From Acidimicrobiia bacterium (lineage in GTDB: Bacteria > Actinomycetota > Acidimicrobiia > IMCC26256 > PALSA-610): DNA of 64,000 nt. Position 1 is the stretch's first letter. Every line of letters starts with the position of its first letter. Positions 1 to 9,889 of the stretch are shown piece by piece. The stretch lies in the NCBI GenBank assembly GCA_036271555.1, contig DATBAK010000019.1, positions 124,001-188,000 on the forward strand, written 5' to 3'. Below the pieces are notes generated by a model. That model was given only the letters and a program-made list of their open reading frames with translations, was not told the origin of the DNA and ran no database searches. Both the position numbers and the translations under genes were made by a program.

Positions 1-576
1 GTGACGACGTTGAAGGCCGCGTTCACGGGCGCGCCGTTCGAGTTCCGAGGTCGGACCGTGCACGTGACCCCGCCCCCGTTTCGCGACGGCGGTCCCGCGA
101 TCATCCTCGGCGGCAGCAGCGAGCCCGCGGCCCGGCGCGCCGCGCGCATCGCCGACGGCTTCATCCCGTCGGTGCCCGAGGTGTGGGGCTTCTACCGCGA
201 CGAGGTGCAGCAGCTCGGCCGGCCCGATCCGGGTCCGAGCCCCGTCGGCGACAACCGCACGGTCGCGCTCGCCGAGGACGCCGACGACGGATGGCACGCG
301 CACGCGCCGTACTTCCTGCACGAGACGAACGCGTACGGCGCGTGGCAGGCGCAGGACGACATCGCCTCGCCGTACCGCGTCGTCGCCAATGCCGATCAGT
401 TGCGGGCGAGCGGCCGCTACGCGGTGCTCACCCCCGACGAGCTGATCGGCGAGCTGCGCGCCGCGCCGTTCCCGTTCGCGATGCTCCACCCCCTGTGCGG
501 CGGCATCCCGCCCGAGCTCGCGTGGTCGAGCCTGCGCCTGCTCGAGGCGCACGTACTGCCGGCGTTCGCGACCTGA
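1..576 (+). CDS. LLM-class (luciferase-like, F420/FMN) oxidoreductase, 3' part
   Basis: This is the C-terminal part of a luciferase-like monooxygenase family protein. The frame is already open at base 1, so the true start lies before the window. The visible 191 residues include the family's typical late segment, GGSSEPAARRAARIADGF (about residues 37-54), which is the phosphate/flavin side of the TIM barrel, and the closing LLEAHVLPAF helix. Members reduce or oxygenate organic substrates with F420 or FMN, and in actinobacteria F420 is usual; the cofactor cannot be decided from this fragment. The GTG at base 1 is only the first in-frame codon seen. Family placement is firm; the substrate is unknown. 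Confidence 0.8.
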   Translation: MTTLKAAFTGAPFEFRGRTVHVTPPPFRDGGPAIILGGSSEPAARRAARIADGFIPSVPEVWGFYRDEVQQLGRPDPGPSPVGDNRTVALAEDADDGWHAHAPYFLHETNAYGAWQAQDDIASPYRVVANADQLRASGRYAVLTPDELIGELRAAPFPFAMLHPLCGGIPPELAWSSLRLLEAHVLPAFAT

Positions 577-681
577 TCGGCCCACATCTAAGGCATCGGC
601 GCCGGATCTGAGCCTTCCTCCCGATGTGCGAGTGCCTGCCTTAGGTCGATCCTGAGTACAGGACCGAGCCTGGAGGCCGTG

Positions 682-804
682 ATGATCCCGACAACGACGC
701 AATTCACCTGGAACCTCGTCTCCGACGAGCGCCGAGCGCGCGAGATGGCGGCCGCGTACTGGCGACTGGGCCGGCACGTGCGGACGCGTCGCCGTGTGGC
801 GTAG
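682..804 (+). CDS. small ORF of 40 codons upstream of the LuxR regulator
   Basis: A 40-residue ORF (MIPTTTQFTWNLVSDERRAR... ending RTRRRVA) starts at ATG 682. A good ribosome site, GGAGG, lies at 672-676, five bases before the ATG. The peptide is basic at its end, with no transmembrane segment or cysteine. Its stop (802-804) lies just before the likely start of the LuxR-type regulator at 824 and overlaps that gene's alternative GTG at 794, so the two could be translationally coupled. I recognise no family. Support rests on the ribosome site, the coupling and normal codon use; it could be a leader peptide or a real microprotein. Confidence 0.5.
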   Translation: MIPTTTQFTWNLVSDERRAREMAAAYWRLGRHVRTRRRVA

Positions 805-823
805 CCGCGGATCGGCGGCGACA

Positions 824-3808
824 ATGCCGTCGGTGGTGTCGAGAGTCTCGAGTCCGGCGTTCATCGGACGGGCCGAGGCGCTCGCCCGGCTCGAGGCCGC
901 GGTCGACCGGGCCGCGACGAGCGCCGCGACCGCGGTCGTCGTCGGCGGCGAGGCGGGCGTCGGCAAGTCCCGGCTCGTGCACGAGCTCGCGGCGCGCTGC
1001 TCGTACGCACGCGTGCTCCGTGGCGCGTGCATCGAGCTCGGCGACAGTGGTCCGCCGTTCGGACCCATCGTCGAGGTGCTGCGGACGCTCGTGCGCGAAG
1101 ACGGTGCGCCCGCGATCCGCGCCGCCGCGGGTCCTGCCGCCGACGAGCTCGGCCGGCTCGTCCCCGAGCTCGCGCCCGCGGTCGCCGAGGAGCGGTTGGA
1201 AGCTCACGGCGCGGGCCGCGTCTTCGAGGTCGTGCTCGCGCTGTTCGAGCGGCTCGCGCTCGAGCGCCCGCTGCTGATCGTCGTCGAGGACCTCCACTGG
1301 GCCGACCACTCGACCCGCCACGTGCTCTCGTACCTCGTGCACCAGCTCGGCCCGGCGCGGGTCGCGCTCGTCGCGACGTTCCGCAGCGACGAGATCAACC
1401 GCCGGCATCCACTGCGGCCCTTCCTCGCGGAGGTGGAGCGCAGCGGCCGCGTCGAGCGCATCGACCTGCCGCGCTTCGACCGCGACGAGGTCGCCGCACT
1501 CCTCGAGGGCATCCTCGACGCAGATCCTCCGACCGCGCTCGTCGACACCGTGTTCACGCGGGCCGAAGGCAACGCGTTCTTCACCGAGGAGCTCGTGGCC
1601 GCGGGCGCCGACCAGCCTGCGCTCGACCTGCCGCCGTCGCTGCGCGATGTGCTGCTCGTGCGGGTCGAGCGACTCTCGCCCCCGGCCCAGGAGCTGCTCC
1701 GCATCGCCGCGGCCGCGGGGCGCACCGTCTCCGACGCGCTGCTGGCCGCGGTCGCGCATCGCGACGACATCGAGCTCGCAGAACAGCTACGCGAAGCCAT
1801 CGAGCAACAGCTCATCGAACGGGTCGGCGACGACGGCTACGGCTTCCGCCACGCGCTCCTCCAGGAAGCGCTCGTCGGCGAGCTGCTGCCGGGTGAACGC
1901 GTCGACGTGCACGCCGACTACGCGCGCGCGATCAGCGAGCGGCCGGAGCGCGTCGGTGGCGACCGTGTGAACGTGACCGCATTGCTGGCACACCATTGGT
2001 TCGCAGCGCAGGAGCTGGAGCACGCGCTGGTCGCGTCGATCGACGCCGCGCTCGCGGCCGAACGCGTTGGCGCGATGCCCGAGGCGCGCGGGCACTTCGA
2101 CCGCGCGCTCAGTCTGTGGACGCGCGCGCCGGGAGATCGCTCGGAGCTGCCGCTCGATCACGTCGAGCTGTTGCGCAAGCTCGCCGACGCCGACTCGTTG
2201 CTCGGTGACAACTCGCGCGCGCTCCAGCTCGTCGACCGCGCGATCGCGGAGACGCCCACCGACGACGCGCTGCGCCTCAGCGACCTCCTCGTACGCAAGG
2301 GTCGCTACCTGTGGCGCGCCGGCGCGACCTCACCCGCGCTCGCGGCGTACGCCGAGGCGCGGGCGACCTGCCCCGCCGATCCGCCGACCGCGCAACGGGC
2401 GCGCACGCTCTCGGCGTACGGGCAGTCGCTCATGCTCGTGTCGCGTTATCGGGACGCCGAGCCGGTCTGCCGGGAAGCCATGGCGGTCGCGCAGGCCGTC
2501 GGCGACCGCGAGACCGACGGGCACGCGCGCAACACGCTCGGTGGCGTGCTCGGAACGATGGGGCGCTTCGACGAAGGGCACACGCTCCTGCGCGAGTCGC
2601 GCGAGATCGCCTTCGAAGTGAAGAACTACGACGATGTGATGCGGTGGTACACGAACTACTCGGAGTCGCTGCTGCGCGCCGGGTCGTCGGCCGAGGGGCT
2701 GCAGGTCGCGAAGGAAGGCGCAGCGCTGGCGCGGCAGCTCGGCTTCAACCGCGTCTACGGGAGCTACCTGCACGCCAACATCGCGCTGATCAACTTCGCG
2801 CTCGGCGACTGGGACTCCGTCGACCGGAGCACGCGTACCGGACTGGATCTCGATGCGCAGGGCGTGTCGGCGATCCGCGTGCACGCGCTGCGCGCCCGGC
2901 TGTTGGTCGCGCGCGGCGACGTCGAAGGTGCGCGGGGTCATGTCGACGTCGCCGCGCGCCTCGCGAGCCACGCCGACGACGTGCAGCACGGCGCGATCGC
3001 GCGGGGCGCGGAAGCCGAGGTGCTCGCGGTCGAGGGCGACGCCGAGGGCGCGATCGCCGTGTCCCGGCACGTGCTCGACGTCGTGAACGCGAGCGACGAC
3101 AACTACTACGCCGAGTTCGCGCTGACCTTCGCGGTCTCGGTCGCGGCCGATGTCGCCGACGCGGCGCGCGCCCGCCACGACGACGCCGGGGTTGCGGACG
3201 CACGCGAGCTCGCGGCGCCGTTCCTCGAGCGTGCCGACCGGTTGCGCCACGTGTACGTGAGCCCGAGGACGCGTGGTGAGCTCGCGACGATCGCGGCCGA
3301 GCGGGCGCGGCTCGACGGCGCCGACGACGCGGAGCGGTGGCGGGCGACGGCCGCCGTCTGGCGCGAGCTCGGTGAGCCCTATCCGGAGGCGCGGGCTCGG
3401 GCCCGGCTCGCGGAGGCGTTGCTCGCGGCGGGCGGGGCGCGTCCGGAGGCCGTCGCCGAGCTGCGCGCGGCCGCGGCCGTCGCCGAACGACTGGAGGCGG
3501 CACCGCTGCTCGACCACATCGGTCGCATCGCGCGCTGGGCGCGGGTCGACCTCGACCGCGCCGCCGCGCCGCTCTCGGAGTCCGTCGAGGCCGCGCCCGA
3601 CGAAGCGCCGTTCGCGCTGACACCGCGCGAGCGCGAGGTGCTGCGGATGGTCGCCGACGGTTGCACGAACCGCGAGATCGCGGCGGCGCTGTTCATCAGC
3701 GTCAAGACCGCGAGCGTGCACGTGTCGAACATCCTCGCCAAGCTCGGCGTCGCCAACCGTGCCGAAGCGGGCGTCGTCGCACACCGGTTGGGTCTGGCCG
3801 ACTCGTAG
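824..3808 (+). CDS. LuxR family regulator with N-terminal AAA/STAND ATPase (LAL type)
   Basis: A large ATP-binding LuxR (LAL) transcription regulator of 994 residues. From the ATG at 824, Walker A GGEAGVGKS is at 41-49 and Walker B LLIVVEDLHWAD at about 150-161. A long helical region with tetratricopeptide-like repeats follows, and a LuxR helix-turn-helix occupies the last 65 residues (LTPREREVLRMVADGCTNRE... then SVKTASVHVSNILAKL). The family usually senses a small ligand and activates nearby catabolic or secondary metabolism genes. The frame is open upstream to GTG 794, which would add ten residues. I prefer 824 because the family motif begins soon after it, but neither start has a strong ribosome site. 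Its target is not evident; it ends six bases from a convergent gene. Confidence 0.9.
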   Translation: MPSVVSRVSSPAFIGRAEALARLEAAVDRAATSAATAVVVGGEAGVGKSRLVHELAARCSYARVLRGACIELGDSGPPFGPIVEVLRTLVREDGAPAIRAAAGPAADELGRLVPELAPAVAEERLEAHGAGRVFEVVLALFERLALERPLLIVVEDLHWADHSTRHVLSYLVHQLGPARVALVATFRSDEINRRHPLRPFLAEVERSGRVERIDLPRFDRDEVAALLEGILDADPPTALVDTVFTRAEGNAFFTEELVAAGADQPALDLPPSLRDVLLVRVERLSPPAQELLRIAAAAGRTVSDALLAAVAHRDDIELAEQLREAIEQQLIERVGDDGYGFRHALLQEALVGELLPGERVDVHADYARAISERPERVGGDRVNVTALLAHHWFAAQELEHALVASIDAALAAERVGAMPEARGHFDRALSLWTRAPGDRSELPLDHVELLRKLADADSLLGDNSRALQLVDRAIAETPTDDALRLSDLLVRKGRYLWRAGATSPALAAYAEARATCPADPPTAQRARTLSAYGQSLMLVSRYRDAEPVCREAMAVAQAVGDRETDGHARNTLGGVLGTMGRFDEGHTLLRESREIAFEVKNYDDVMRWYTNYSESLLRAGSSAEGLQVAKEGAALARQLGFNRVYGSYLHANIALINFALGDWDSVDRSTRTGLDLDAQGVSAIRVHALRARLLVARGDVEGARGHVDVAARLASHADDVQHGAIARGAEAEVLAVEGDAEGAIAVSRHVLDVVNASDDNYYAEFALTFAVSVAADVADAARARHDDAGVADARELAAPFLERADRLRHVYVSPRTRGELATIAAERARLDGADDAERWRATAAVWRELGEPYPEARARARLAEALLAAGGARPEAVAELRAAAAVAERLEAAPLLDHIGRIARWARVDLDRAAAPLSESVEAAPDEAPFALTPREREVLRMVADGCTNREIAAALFISVKTASVHVSNILAKLGVANRAEAGVVAHRLGLADS

Positions 3809-3814
3809 CGCGAT

Positions 3815-4579
3815 TCAGGCGTAGGTGCGGACGAGCTCGAGCACGGCGTGCGCGTCGGGACCTTCGGCGCGCAGCGCGGTGAGCTCGGGATCGATCCGGC
3901 GGGCGGCGACGAGGCACAGCTCCACGCCCGGACCCTCGACCATGGTCGCGGCTTCGGTCTCGGGACGGAAGTCCCACGGCGCGCCGCTCGGCGCGCGCAG
4001 CGAGAACGCGACCGGACCGCGCAGCTCGCGCCCGGCCTTCGCGAAGGCGTAGGGGAGCGTGCGCCACGCGAGCCGCGCGACGTGCTCGAGCCGGTCGGTC
4101 GGCTCGACGGCGACGCCGACCGCGTCGGTCACGTCGCCGGTGTGGATCCAACACTCCGCGAGTCGGGTCGCGGCGAGTGTGTGCACCGACAGCCGGCCCG
4201 CGACCCAGTCGACCCGCGCGTGCGGATCGGTCGCGGCGAGCGCGGTACGGATCGCGGCGGCCCCCGCGCGCCAGCGCGCGTACAGCGCGTCGACCGGGAC
4301 CCCGCGCTCGTTGGCGACCGTCGCCGCGGCGCCGTCGTCGACGTTGCCCGCGCCGTCGAGCCCTCGTGCGAGCGTCGTCAAACCTTCGGCGAACCGGCCC
4401 TGCGCGCTGGCGAGCGCGAGCTCGTCGGTCTGCGCGAGATGGAGCACCACGTCGGCGACGTCCCAGCCCTCGCAACGGCTCGGCCGGTGCCACTCGGCGT
4501 CGCCGAGCGCAGCGAGCACCGTGTCGAGCTCGGCGTGCTGCTCGGCGAGCGCGTCGAGGACCGCGGCGACCGCGCTCAT
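3815..4579 (-). CDS. maleylpyruvate isomerase family (MDMPI/DinB-like) mycothiol-dependent enzyme
   Basis: A 254-residue protein of the TIGR03083/MDMPI_N family. The N-terminal four-helix DinB-like domain has the typical WDVADVVLHLAQTDELAL segment, and later AECWIHTGDVTDAVG supplies the family's conserved histidine region. The C-terminal domain (about 165-254) ends with the usual short hydrophobic run. Members use mycothiol, the actinobacterial low-molecular-weight thiol, or are metal-binding proteins of unknown reaction; the substrate cannot be told here. The start ATG at 4579 begins the recognisable domain. It lies 74 bases downstream of the 2-hydroxyacid oxidase on the same strand, so the two could be co-transcribed. 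Confidence 0.8.
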   Translation of the reverse strand: MSAVAAVLDALAEQHAELDTVLAALGDAEWHRPSRCEGWDVADVVLHLAQTDELALASAQGRFAEGLTTLARGLDGAGNVDDGAAATVANERGVPVDALYARWRAGAAAIRTALAATDPHARVDWVAGRLSVHTLAATRLAECWIHTGDVTDAVGVAVEPTDRLEHVARLAWRTLPYAFAKAGRELRGPVAFSLRAPSGAPWDFRPETEAATMVEGPGVELCLVAARRIDPELTALRAEGPDAHAVLELVRTYA

Positions 4580-4653
4580 TGCGGCTCCGACCCACGCGCT
4601 CGGTCGGACTGCGTCGGGCCGCTCATCGCCGGCACCGTACCGGCTCGGTGTGG

Positions 4654-5712
4654 TCAGCCGGCCCGTGCGACGAGGTCGCGGTCGACCTGAGTGACCGACG
4701 TCACGCCACAGGCGGCGAGGGCGCGCCGGAGATCGGCCACGAGATCGTCGAGGACGCGCGTCACGCCGTTCGCACCGTCGAGCGTCAGCCCCCAGATGAC
4801 GGGCCGGCCGACGAGCACGCCGCGCGCACCGAGCGCCAGCGCGCGCACGACATCCGTGCCGCGCCGGATGCCGCCGTCGACCAACACCTCGGCGTCGCTT
4901 CCGAGCGCATCGACGACCTCCGCGAGCGCGTCTGCGGTCGCGACCGTGCCGTCGAGGATGCGGCCGCCGTGGTTCGAGACGACGACCGCGGCTGCGCCCG
5001 CGTCGACGCACGCGCGTGCGTCGTCGCCGCGCAGCACGCCCTTCACGATCCACGGCACGCCGGCCGCGCCGACGACTTCCGGCAGATCGCGCGCGGTGAT
5101 CGTCGGGTCGTACTCGCGCGTGATCGCGGCGAGATCGGTCGGCGCGCGCTCGCCGAGCGCCGTCGCGAGGTTCGGGAAGTCGATGCCGTCGGGCGGCGCG
5201 AGCGCGTCGACCGCGCGGGCGGTTCCGTAGGGCACGGCCGCGCCGTCGACACTCACGACGATCGCGCCGGCACCGGCTTCGACCGCGCGCTCGCACAGTG
5301 CACGGGTCCGACCTCGATCGCGCAGCACGTACACCTGCATCCACACCGGCGCGAGCGGTGCGAGCGATTCGATCGCGGTCGTGGCGGCCATCGACACGAT
5401 CACGGGCGTGCCGCGCGCGCCCGCGCCCGCCGCGGTCGCGAGCTCGCCCTCCGGATGCGCGAGGCGTTGCAGTGCCATCGGCGCGACGAGCACGGGCTCG
5501 GGAATCGAGATGCCGGCGATCGTCGTCGCGAGGTCGACCGATCCGACGGCCCGGAGCACGTGCGGCCGCAGCCGGAGGCGCGACCACGCGGCCCGGTTGT
5601 CGTCGCGCGTCAGGTCGTCGCCGGTGCCCGGCGCGAAGTACTGAGCGGCGGTGCCCAGCGCGGCGACCGCGGCGGCCTCGAGGCGTGCGGGATCGGCGGG
5701 GATCTGTGCCAT
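4654..5712 (-). CDS. FMN-dependent alpha-hydroxy-acid oxidizing protein (lactate oxidase/monooxygenase-like)
   Basis: A 352-residue FMN alpha-hydroxy-acid dehydrogenase with a TIM-barrel fold. Visible marks are PVLVAPMALQRLAHPEGE near the N terminus, the strand-4 region with the flavin lysine (PWIVKGVL), the catalytic base histidine in SNHGGR (H248), and the FMN phosphate site VDGGIRRGTDVVRALALGA followed by VGRP. Such enzymes oxidise L-lactate, glycolate or mandelate to the 2-oxo acid. I place the start at ATG 5712. An in-frame ATG at 5748 would add twelve residues but overlaps the divergent glycosylase start. Substrate specificity is not readable, and a lactate role is a guess. Confidence 0.88.
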   Translation of the reverse strand: MAQIPADPARLEAAAVAALGTAAQYFAPGTGDDLTRDDNRAAWSRLRLRPHVLRAVGSVDLATTIAGISIPEPVLVAPMALQRLAHPEGELATAAGAGARGTPVIVSMAATTAIESLAPLAPVWMQVYVLRDRGRTRALCERAVEAGAGAIVVSVDGAAVPYGTARAVDALAPPDGIDFPNLATALGERAPTDLAAITREYDPTITARDLPEVVGAAGVPWIVKGVLRGDDARACVDAGAAAVVVSNHGGRILDGTVATADALAEVVDALGSDAEVLVDGGIRRGTDVVRALALGARGVLVGRPVIWGLTLDGANGVTRVLDDLVADLRRALAACGVTSVTQVDRDLVARAG

Positions 5713-5732
5713 CGCGCGTGATTCTGCTCGCG

Positions 5733-5738
5733 TAGCGT
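5733..5738 (+). promoter_or_regulatory. leaderless -10 element (TAGCGT)
   Basis: TAGCGT ends eight bases before ATG 5747 of the glycosylase gene, and no ribosome site is present. It fits the actinobacterial TANNNT -10 for a transcript that begins at the start codon. Confidence 0.5.
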
Positions 5739-5746
5739 CGACGGCC

Positions 5747-6388
5747 ATGGCCCGGACGTCCCTCGCCGCCGCGATCGAGGCGGCCGCCGCACGCGATCCC
5801 GTCGTCCGTCATCTCGTCGATCTCGCGGGTCCGATCAAGTACCGGCCGCGCAATCCGGACGGGCCGTTCGGTGCGCTCGTGCGCTCGATCGTGTTCCAGC
5901 AGCTCGCGGGGGCGGCCGCGCACGCGATCCACACGCGTGTCCGCGCGACCGTGCCCGGCGACCTGACCCCGGAGGCGCTCGCCGCGGTCCCGGACGAGAC
6001 GTTGCGCGCCGCCGGCCTCTCCGCGAACAAGCTCGCGTCGCTGCGCGACCTCGCCGCCAAGGTCCTCGACGGCACCGTCGTGCTCGACGGTCACTCGCGC
6101 CGCAGCGACGACGAGATCGTGGAACGGCTCGTGCAGGTGCGGGGCATCGGGCGCTGGACGGCCGAGATGTTCCTGATGTTCGAGCTCCGGCGGCTCGACG
6201 TCTGGCCCGTCGACGACCTCGGTGTGCGCCAGGGCTACGGGTTCGCGTGGGGCGTCGATCCGCCGCCGACCGCGAAGGAGCTCGGCGCGCTCGGAGAGCC
6301 GTTCCGCCCGTACCGTTCCGTCGTCGCGCGCTATTGCTGGGAGGCGGTCGCGTTGCTGCGAGGTGGCACCGACCCGAGTCTGCGCTGA
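5747..6388 (+). CDS. DNA-3-methyladenine glycosylase 2 (AlkA-like)
   Basis: A 213-residue HhH-GPD base excision glycosylase that cuts alkylated bases from DNA. The helix-hairpin-helix is at 131-141 (VRGIGRWTAEM), followed by the catalytic aspartate in PVDDLGV (D157). The upstream FGALVRSIVFQQLAGAAA is the conserved first helix pair. There is no Ada or AlkA N-terminal extension, so this is the short stand-alone form. ATG 5747 has a TANNNT hexamer eight bases upstream, typical of a leaderless start. It diverges from the 2-hydroxyacid oxidase, and the liv transporter operon begins 94 bases downstream. Confidence 0.9.
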   Translation: MARTSLAAAIEAAAARDPVVRHLVDLAGPIKYRPRNPDGPFGALVRSIVFQQLAGAAAHAIHTRVRATVPGDLTPEALAAVPDETLRAAGLSANKLASLRDLAAKVLDGTVVLDGHSRRSDDEIVERLVQVRGIGRWTAEMFLMFELRRLDVWPVDDLGVRQGYGFAWGVDPPPTAKELGALGEPFRPYRSVVARYCWEAVALLRGGTDPSLR

Positions 6389-6447
6389 CGCCGCGCGAGG
6401 GCGCCGAATTTCGTCGCGGACCGCGGGTGCGGCCGGGCACCCCTCGC

Positions 6448-6453
6448 TACGAT
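6448..6453 (+). promoter_or_regulatory. -10 element (TACGAT) for the liv transporter operon
   Basis: TACGAT in the 94-base gap before the transporter operon. A start about seven bases downstream leaves a leader of about 22 bases carrying the purine-rich ribosome site at 6470-6479. No convincing -35 is seen. Confidence 0.4.
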
Positions 6454-6482
6454 GCGCGCCACCAGCTGAGGGGGAGAGGCGC

Positions 6483-7201
<719 letters not shown>

Positions 7202-7205
<4 letters not shown>

Positions 7206-7909
7206 GCCTGCTCGAGGTCGGCGACCTGCACGCGGGCTACGGCGCGGTGCAGGTGCTGCGCGGGCTCGACTTCACGGTCGAGGCGGGCGAGGTCGTCGTG
7301 ATCCTCGGTGCGAACGGCGCCGGCAAGACGACGACGCTGCGCGCGGTGAGCGGAACGATCGAGGGCCGCGGCCGCGTCGTGTTCGAGGGTCGCAATCTGC
7401 TCGGCCGGCGCGCCGACCAGATCGCGCAGGCGGGGATCGGCCACGTGCCCCAGGGTCGCGGCACGATCGTCGACCTCACCGTCGCCGACAACCTGCGCGT
7501 GGGCGCCTACCGCCGTCGTGATGCCGACATCGACCGCGACATCGACAGCTGGTACGAGGCGTTCCCGCGCCTCGGTCAGCGGCACGATCAGCTCGCGGGC
7601 AGCATGAGCGGTGGAGAGCAGCAGATGCTCGCGATCGCGCGGGCGATGATGGCGCGCCCCAAGCTCGTCCTGCTCGACGAGCCGTCGCTCGGGCTCGCGC
7701 CGATCATCACGCAGGAGTTGTTCCGCAAGCTCGCCGAGCTCAACAAGGAGCAGGGCATCTCGATGCTCGTCGTGGAGCAGAACGCGGGCCTTGCACTCGA
7801 CATCGCGACGCGCGGCTACGTGCTCGAAACCGGATCCATCGTCGTTGCCGGCACCGCCGCCGAGCTCGCGGGCAACGACGACGTCCAGAAGGCGTACCTG
7901 GGGCTGTAG
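7202..7909 (+). CDS. livF: branched-chain amino acid type ABC transporter, ATP-binding protein (LivF-like)
   Basis: The second ATPase of the HAAT importer, 235 residues. Walker A is GANGAGKTT (36-44), signature MSGGEQQM 135-142, and Walker B LVLLDEPS 155-162. VPQGRGTI and the ending YVLETGSIVVAGTAAEL are typical of LivF rather than LivG. The GTG start overlaps the stop of the upstream ATPase by four bases (GTGA), so the pair are translationally coupled and presumably form the ATPase heterodimer at the inner face of the membrane. The next gene, a permease, begins directly after its stop codon. Confidence 0.93.
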
Positions 7910-8794
7910 ATGGCGCTGTTCTTCACCCAGCTCATGAACGGCATCGGCAACGGCGCGGTCTACGCCTCGCTCGCGCTCGCGTTGGTGCTCATCTTCCGCA
8001 CGACGGGCATCCTCAACTTCGCGCAGGGCGAGATGGCGCTCTACTCGACGTACCTCGTCTGGTTCTTCGCCAGCCACCACGTCGCGGTGTGGCTCGCGAT
8101 CCTGATCGCGATGGCGATCTCGTTCGTCGGCGGCTCCCTGATCGAGCGGGTCGTGATCCGCCCGGTCGAGAAGGCGTCACCGCTCGTGCTGGTGATCGTG
8201 ACGATCGGCATGTTCCTCGCGCTGAACTCGATCACGCAGGTGCAGTTCGGCTCCGATGCCGAGCAGCTCCCGCGTGCGTATCCATCGAAGACGTGGCTGC
8301 CCGCGCACGTTCAGATATCGGCCGACACGCTCGTGCTCGTCGGTGTGCTGATCCTCGAGTGCCTGCTCCTCTACTTCCTGCTCCAGCGCACGCGTCTCGG
8401 CCTCGCGGTGCGCGCGGTCGCGTCGAACCCCGAGTCGAGCTCGCTGCTCGGAATCCCCGTCGGCACGATGCTGATGCTCGGCTGGGCGCTCGCCGCGACG
8501 CTCGGCGCGCTCGCCGGCGCGATCGCGGTGCCGGCGTCACAACCGGCGCTCACCGCCGCGTCGATGCAAGAGGTCCTCGTGTTCGCGTTCGCGGCCGCCG
8601 CGCTCGGCGGCTTCGACTCGACGATCGGCGCGGTCGTCGGCGGCATCATCGTCGGTGTCGCGCAGTCGCTCACGACGCAGTACATCAAGTCGCTCTCCGA
8701 CATGGTGATCGTCGTGCCGTTCGCGCTGATCCTGCTCGTCCTGCTCGTGCGGCCGTCCGGCCTGTTCGGTACGCAGCGCGTGGAGCGCGTGTGA
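7910..8794 (+). CDS. livH: branched-chain amino acid type ABC transporter, permease (LivH-like)
   Basis: A 294-residue integral membrane permease with about eight hydrophobic helices. The family mark ILNFAQGEMAL (about residues 35-45) and the late SLLGIPVGTMLMLGWALA and GGFDSTIGAVVGGIIVG segments are typical of LivH. It forms the membrane channel together with the next gene. ATG 7910 immediately follows the stop of the ATPase gene, and its own stop overlaps the next start as ATGA, so the operon is tightly coupled. Confidence 0.92.
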   Translation: MALFFTQLMNGIGNGAVYASLALALVLIFRTTGILNFAQGEMALYSTYLVWFFASHHVAVWLAILIAMAISFVGGSLIERVVIRPVEKASPLVLVIVTIGMFLALNSITQVQFGSDAEQLPRAYPSKTWLPAHVQISADTLVLVGVLILECLLLYFLLQRTRLGLAVRAVASNPESSSLLGIPVGTMLMLGWALAATLGALAGAIAVPASQPALTAASMQEVLVFAFAAAALGGFDSTIGAVVGGIIVGVAQSLTTQYIKSLSDMVIVVPFALILLVLLVRPSGLFGTQRVERV

Positions 8795-9876
8795 TGGGTC
8801 GCTCACAGCGCACGATCATCGGCTTCGTCTGCGCGGTGCTCGTGGTGGCGTGGCTCATCGTGCTGCCGCACCACTACGGGAAGACGAACACCGTGCTCTG
8901 GGCACAGGCGCTCTACATCGGCGCCGCCGCGATGGGGCTCAACCTGCTCACCGGTTACAACGGCCAGGTCTCGATCGGGCACGGCGCGTTCTTCGGGCTC
9001 GGCGCGTACACGAGCGCGTTGCTGATCCAGCAGCACGGATGGCAGTTCCTGCCGACACTGCTCGTCGCCGCGCCGCTGTGCTTCGTCGTCGGCGTGCTCA
9101 TCGGCTTCCCCGCGCTGCGCGTGAAGGGCCTGTACCTCGCGTTGGTCACGCTCGGGCTCGCGGTCCTCTTCCCGGACCTCACGAAGCACTACGTGCACGT
9201 GACCGGGGGCACGAACCTCGTGTCCCTCGATCAGCAGCACCTCTTCCCGCCGGCGTGGGTGCCGACGAGCGTCTCCGCGATCGGCCGCGACGACCAGTGG
9301 GCGTACTACGTGACCCTCGGCTGCGCGCTCGTCCTGTTCGTGGTGGTCATCGGCATCGTCCGCAGCCGTTTCGGGCGCGCCCTGATCGCGGTACGAGACC
9401 ACGAAGCCGCGGCCCAGACCGCGGGGATCAACATCGCCTCGGTGAAGGTGCTCGCGTTCGCGCTGAGTGCGCTGTATGCAGGAGTGGCAGGATCGTGCTC
9501 GGTGCTCATCGTGACCAACGCCAGCGCCGACAAGATCGGGACCTTCCAACTCTCGATCCAGTTCCTCGTCGCCGTCGTCATCGGCGGCACCGCCACGGTG
9601 CTCGGCCCGATGATCGGCGGATGGCTCGTCGTCTTCGTCCAGCACTGGATCTCGACGACGCTGCCGAACCACGTCTCCTCGACGGGCACGGTGGGGCGGG
9701 TGGTCGCGAACCCCGCGTCCTCACCCGCGATCTTCGGCATCCTGCTGATCCTGTTCGTGTTCGCGCTGCCCGACGGTCTGGTCGGCGGCGCGCGAAGACT
9801 CTGGAGCACGGGGCGGGCCCGGCTTCGAAGTCGAACACCACCCAGCCCTGCGCCCGCTGCACCCCTCGCCTCCTGA
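8794..9876 (+). CDS. livM: branched-chain amino acid type ABC transporter, permease (LivM-like)
   Basis: A 360-residue membrane permease, the second channel subunit. It carries the LivM consensus NLLTGYNGQVSIGHGAFFGL, the ALRVKGLYLALVTLG element, and a late conserved segment VIGGTATVLGPMIGGW. The frame continues upstream without stops inside livH, but alignable sequence starts at ATG 8794, which overlaps the livH stop by one base (ATGA). The C terminus after about residue 330 is a basic, Ser/Pro-rich tail. The binding-protein gene begins 13 bases downstream. Confidence 0.92.
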   Translation: MGRSQRTIIGFVCAVLVVAWLIVLPHHYGKTNTVLWAQALYIGAAAMGLNLLTGYNGQVSIGHGAFFGLGAYTSALLIQQHGWQFLPTLLVAAPLCFVVGVLIGFPALRVKGLYLALVTLGLAVLFPDLTKHYVHVTGGTNLVSLDQQHLFPPAWVPTSVSAIGRDDQWAYYVTLGCALVLFVVVIGIVRSRFGRALIAVRDHEAAAQTAGINIASVKVLAFALSALYAGVAGSCSVLIVTNASADKIGTFQLSIQFLVAVVIGGTATVLGPMIGGWLVVFVQHWISTTLPNHVSSTGTVGRVVANPASSPAIFGILLILFVFALPDGLVGGARRLWSTGRARLRSRTPPSPAPAAPLAS

Positions 9877-9889
9877 AGGGAAACGACTC

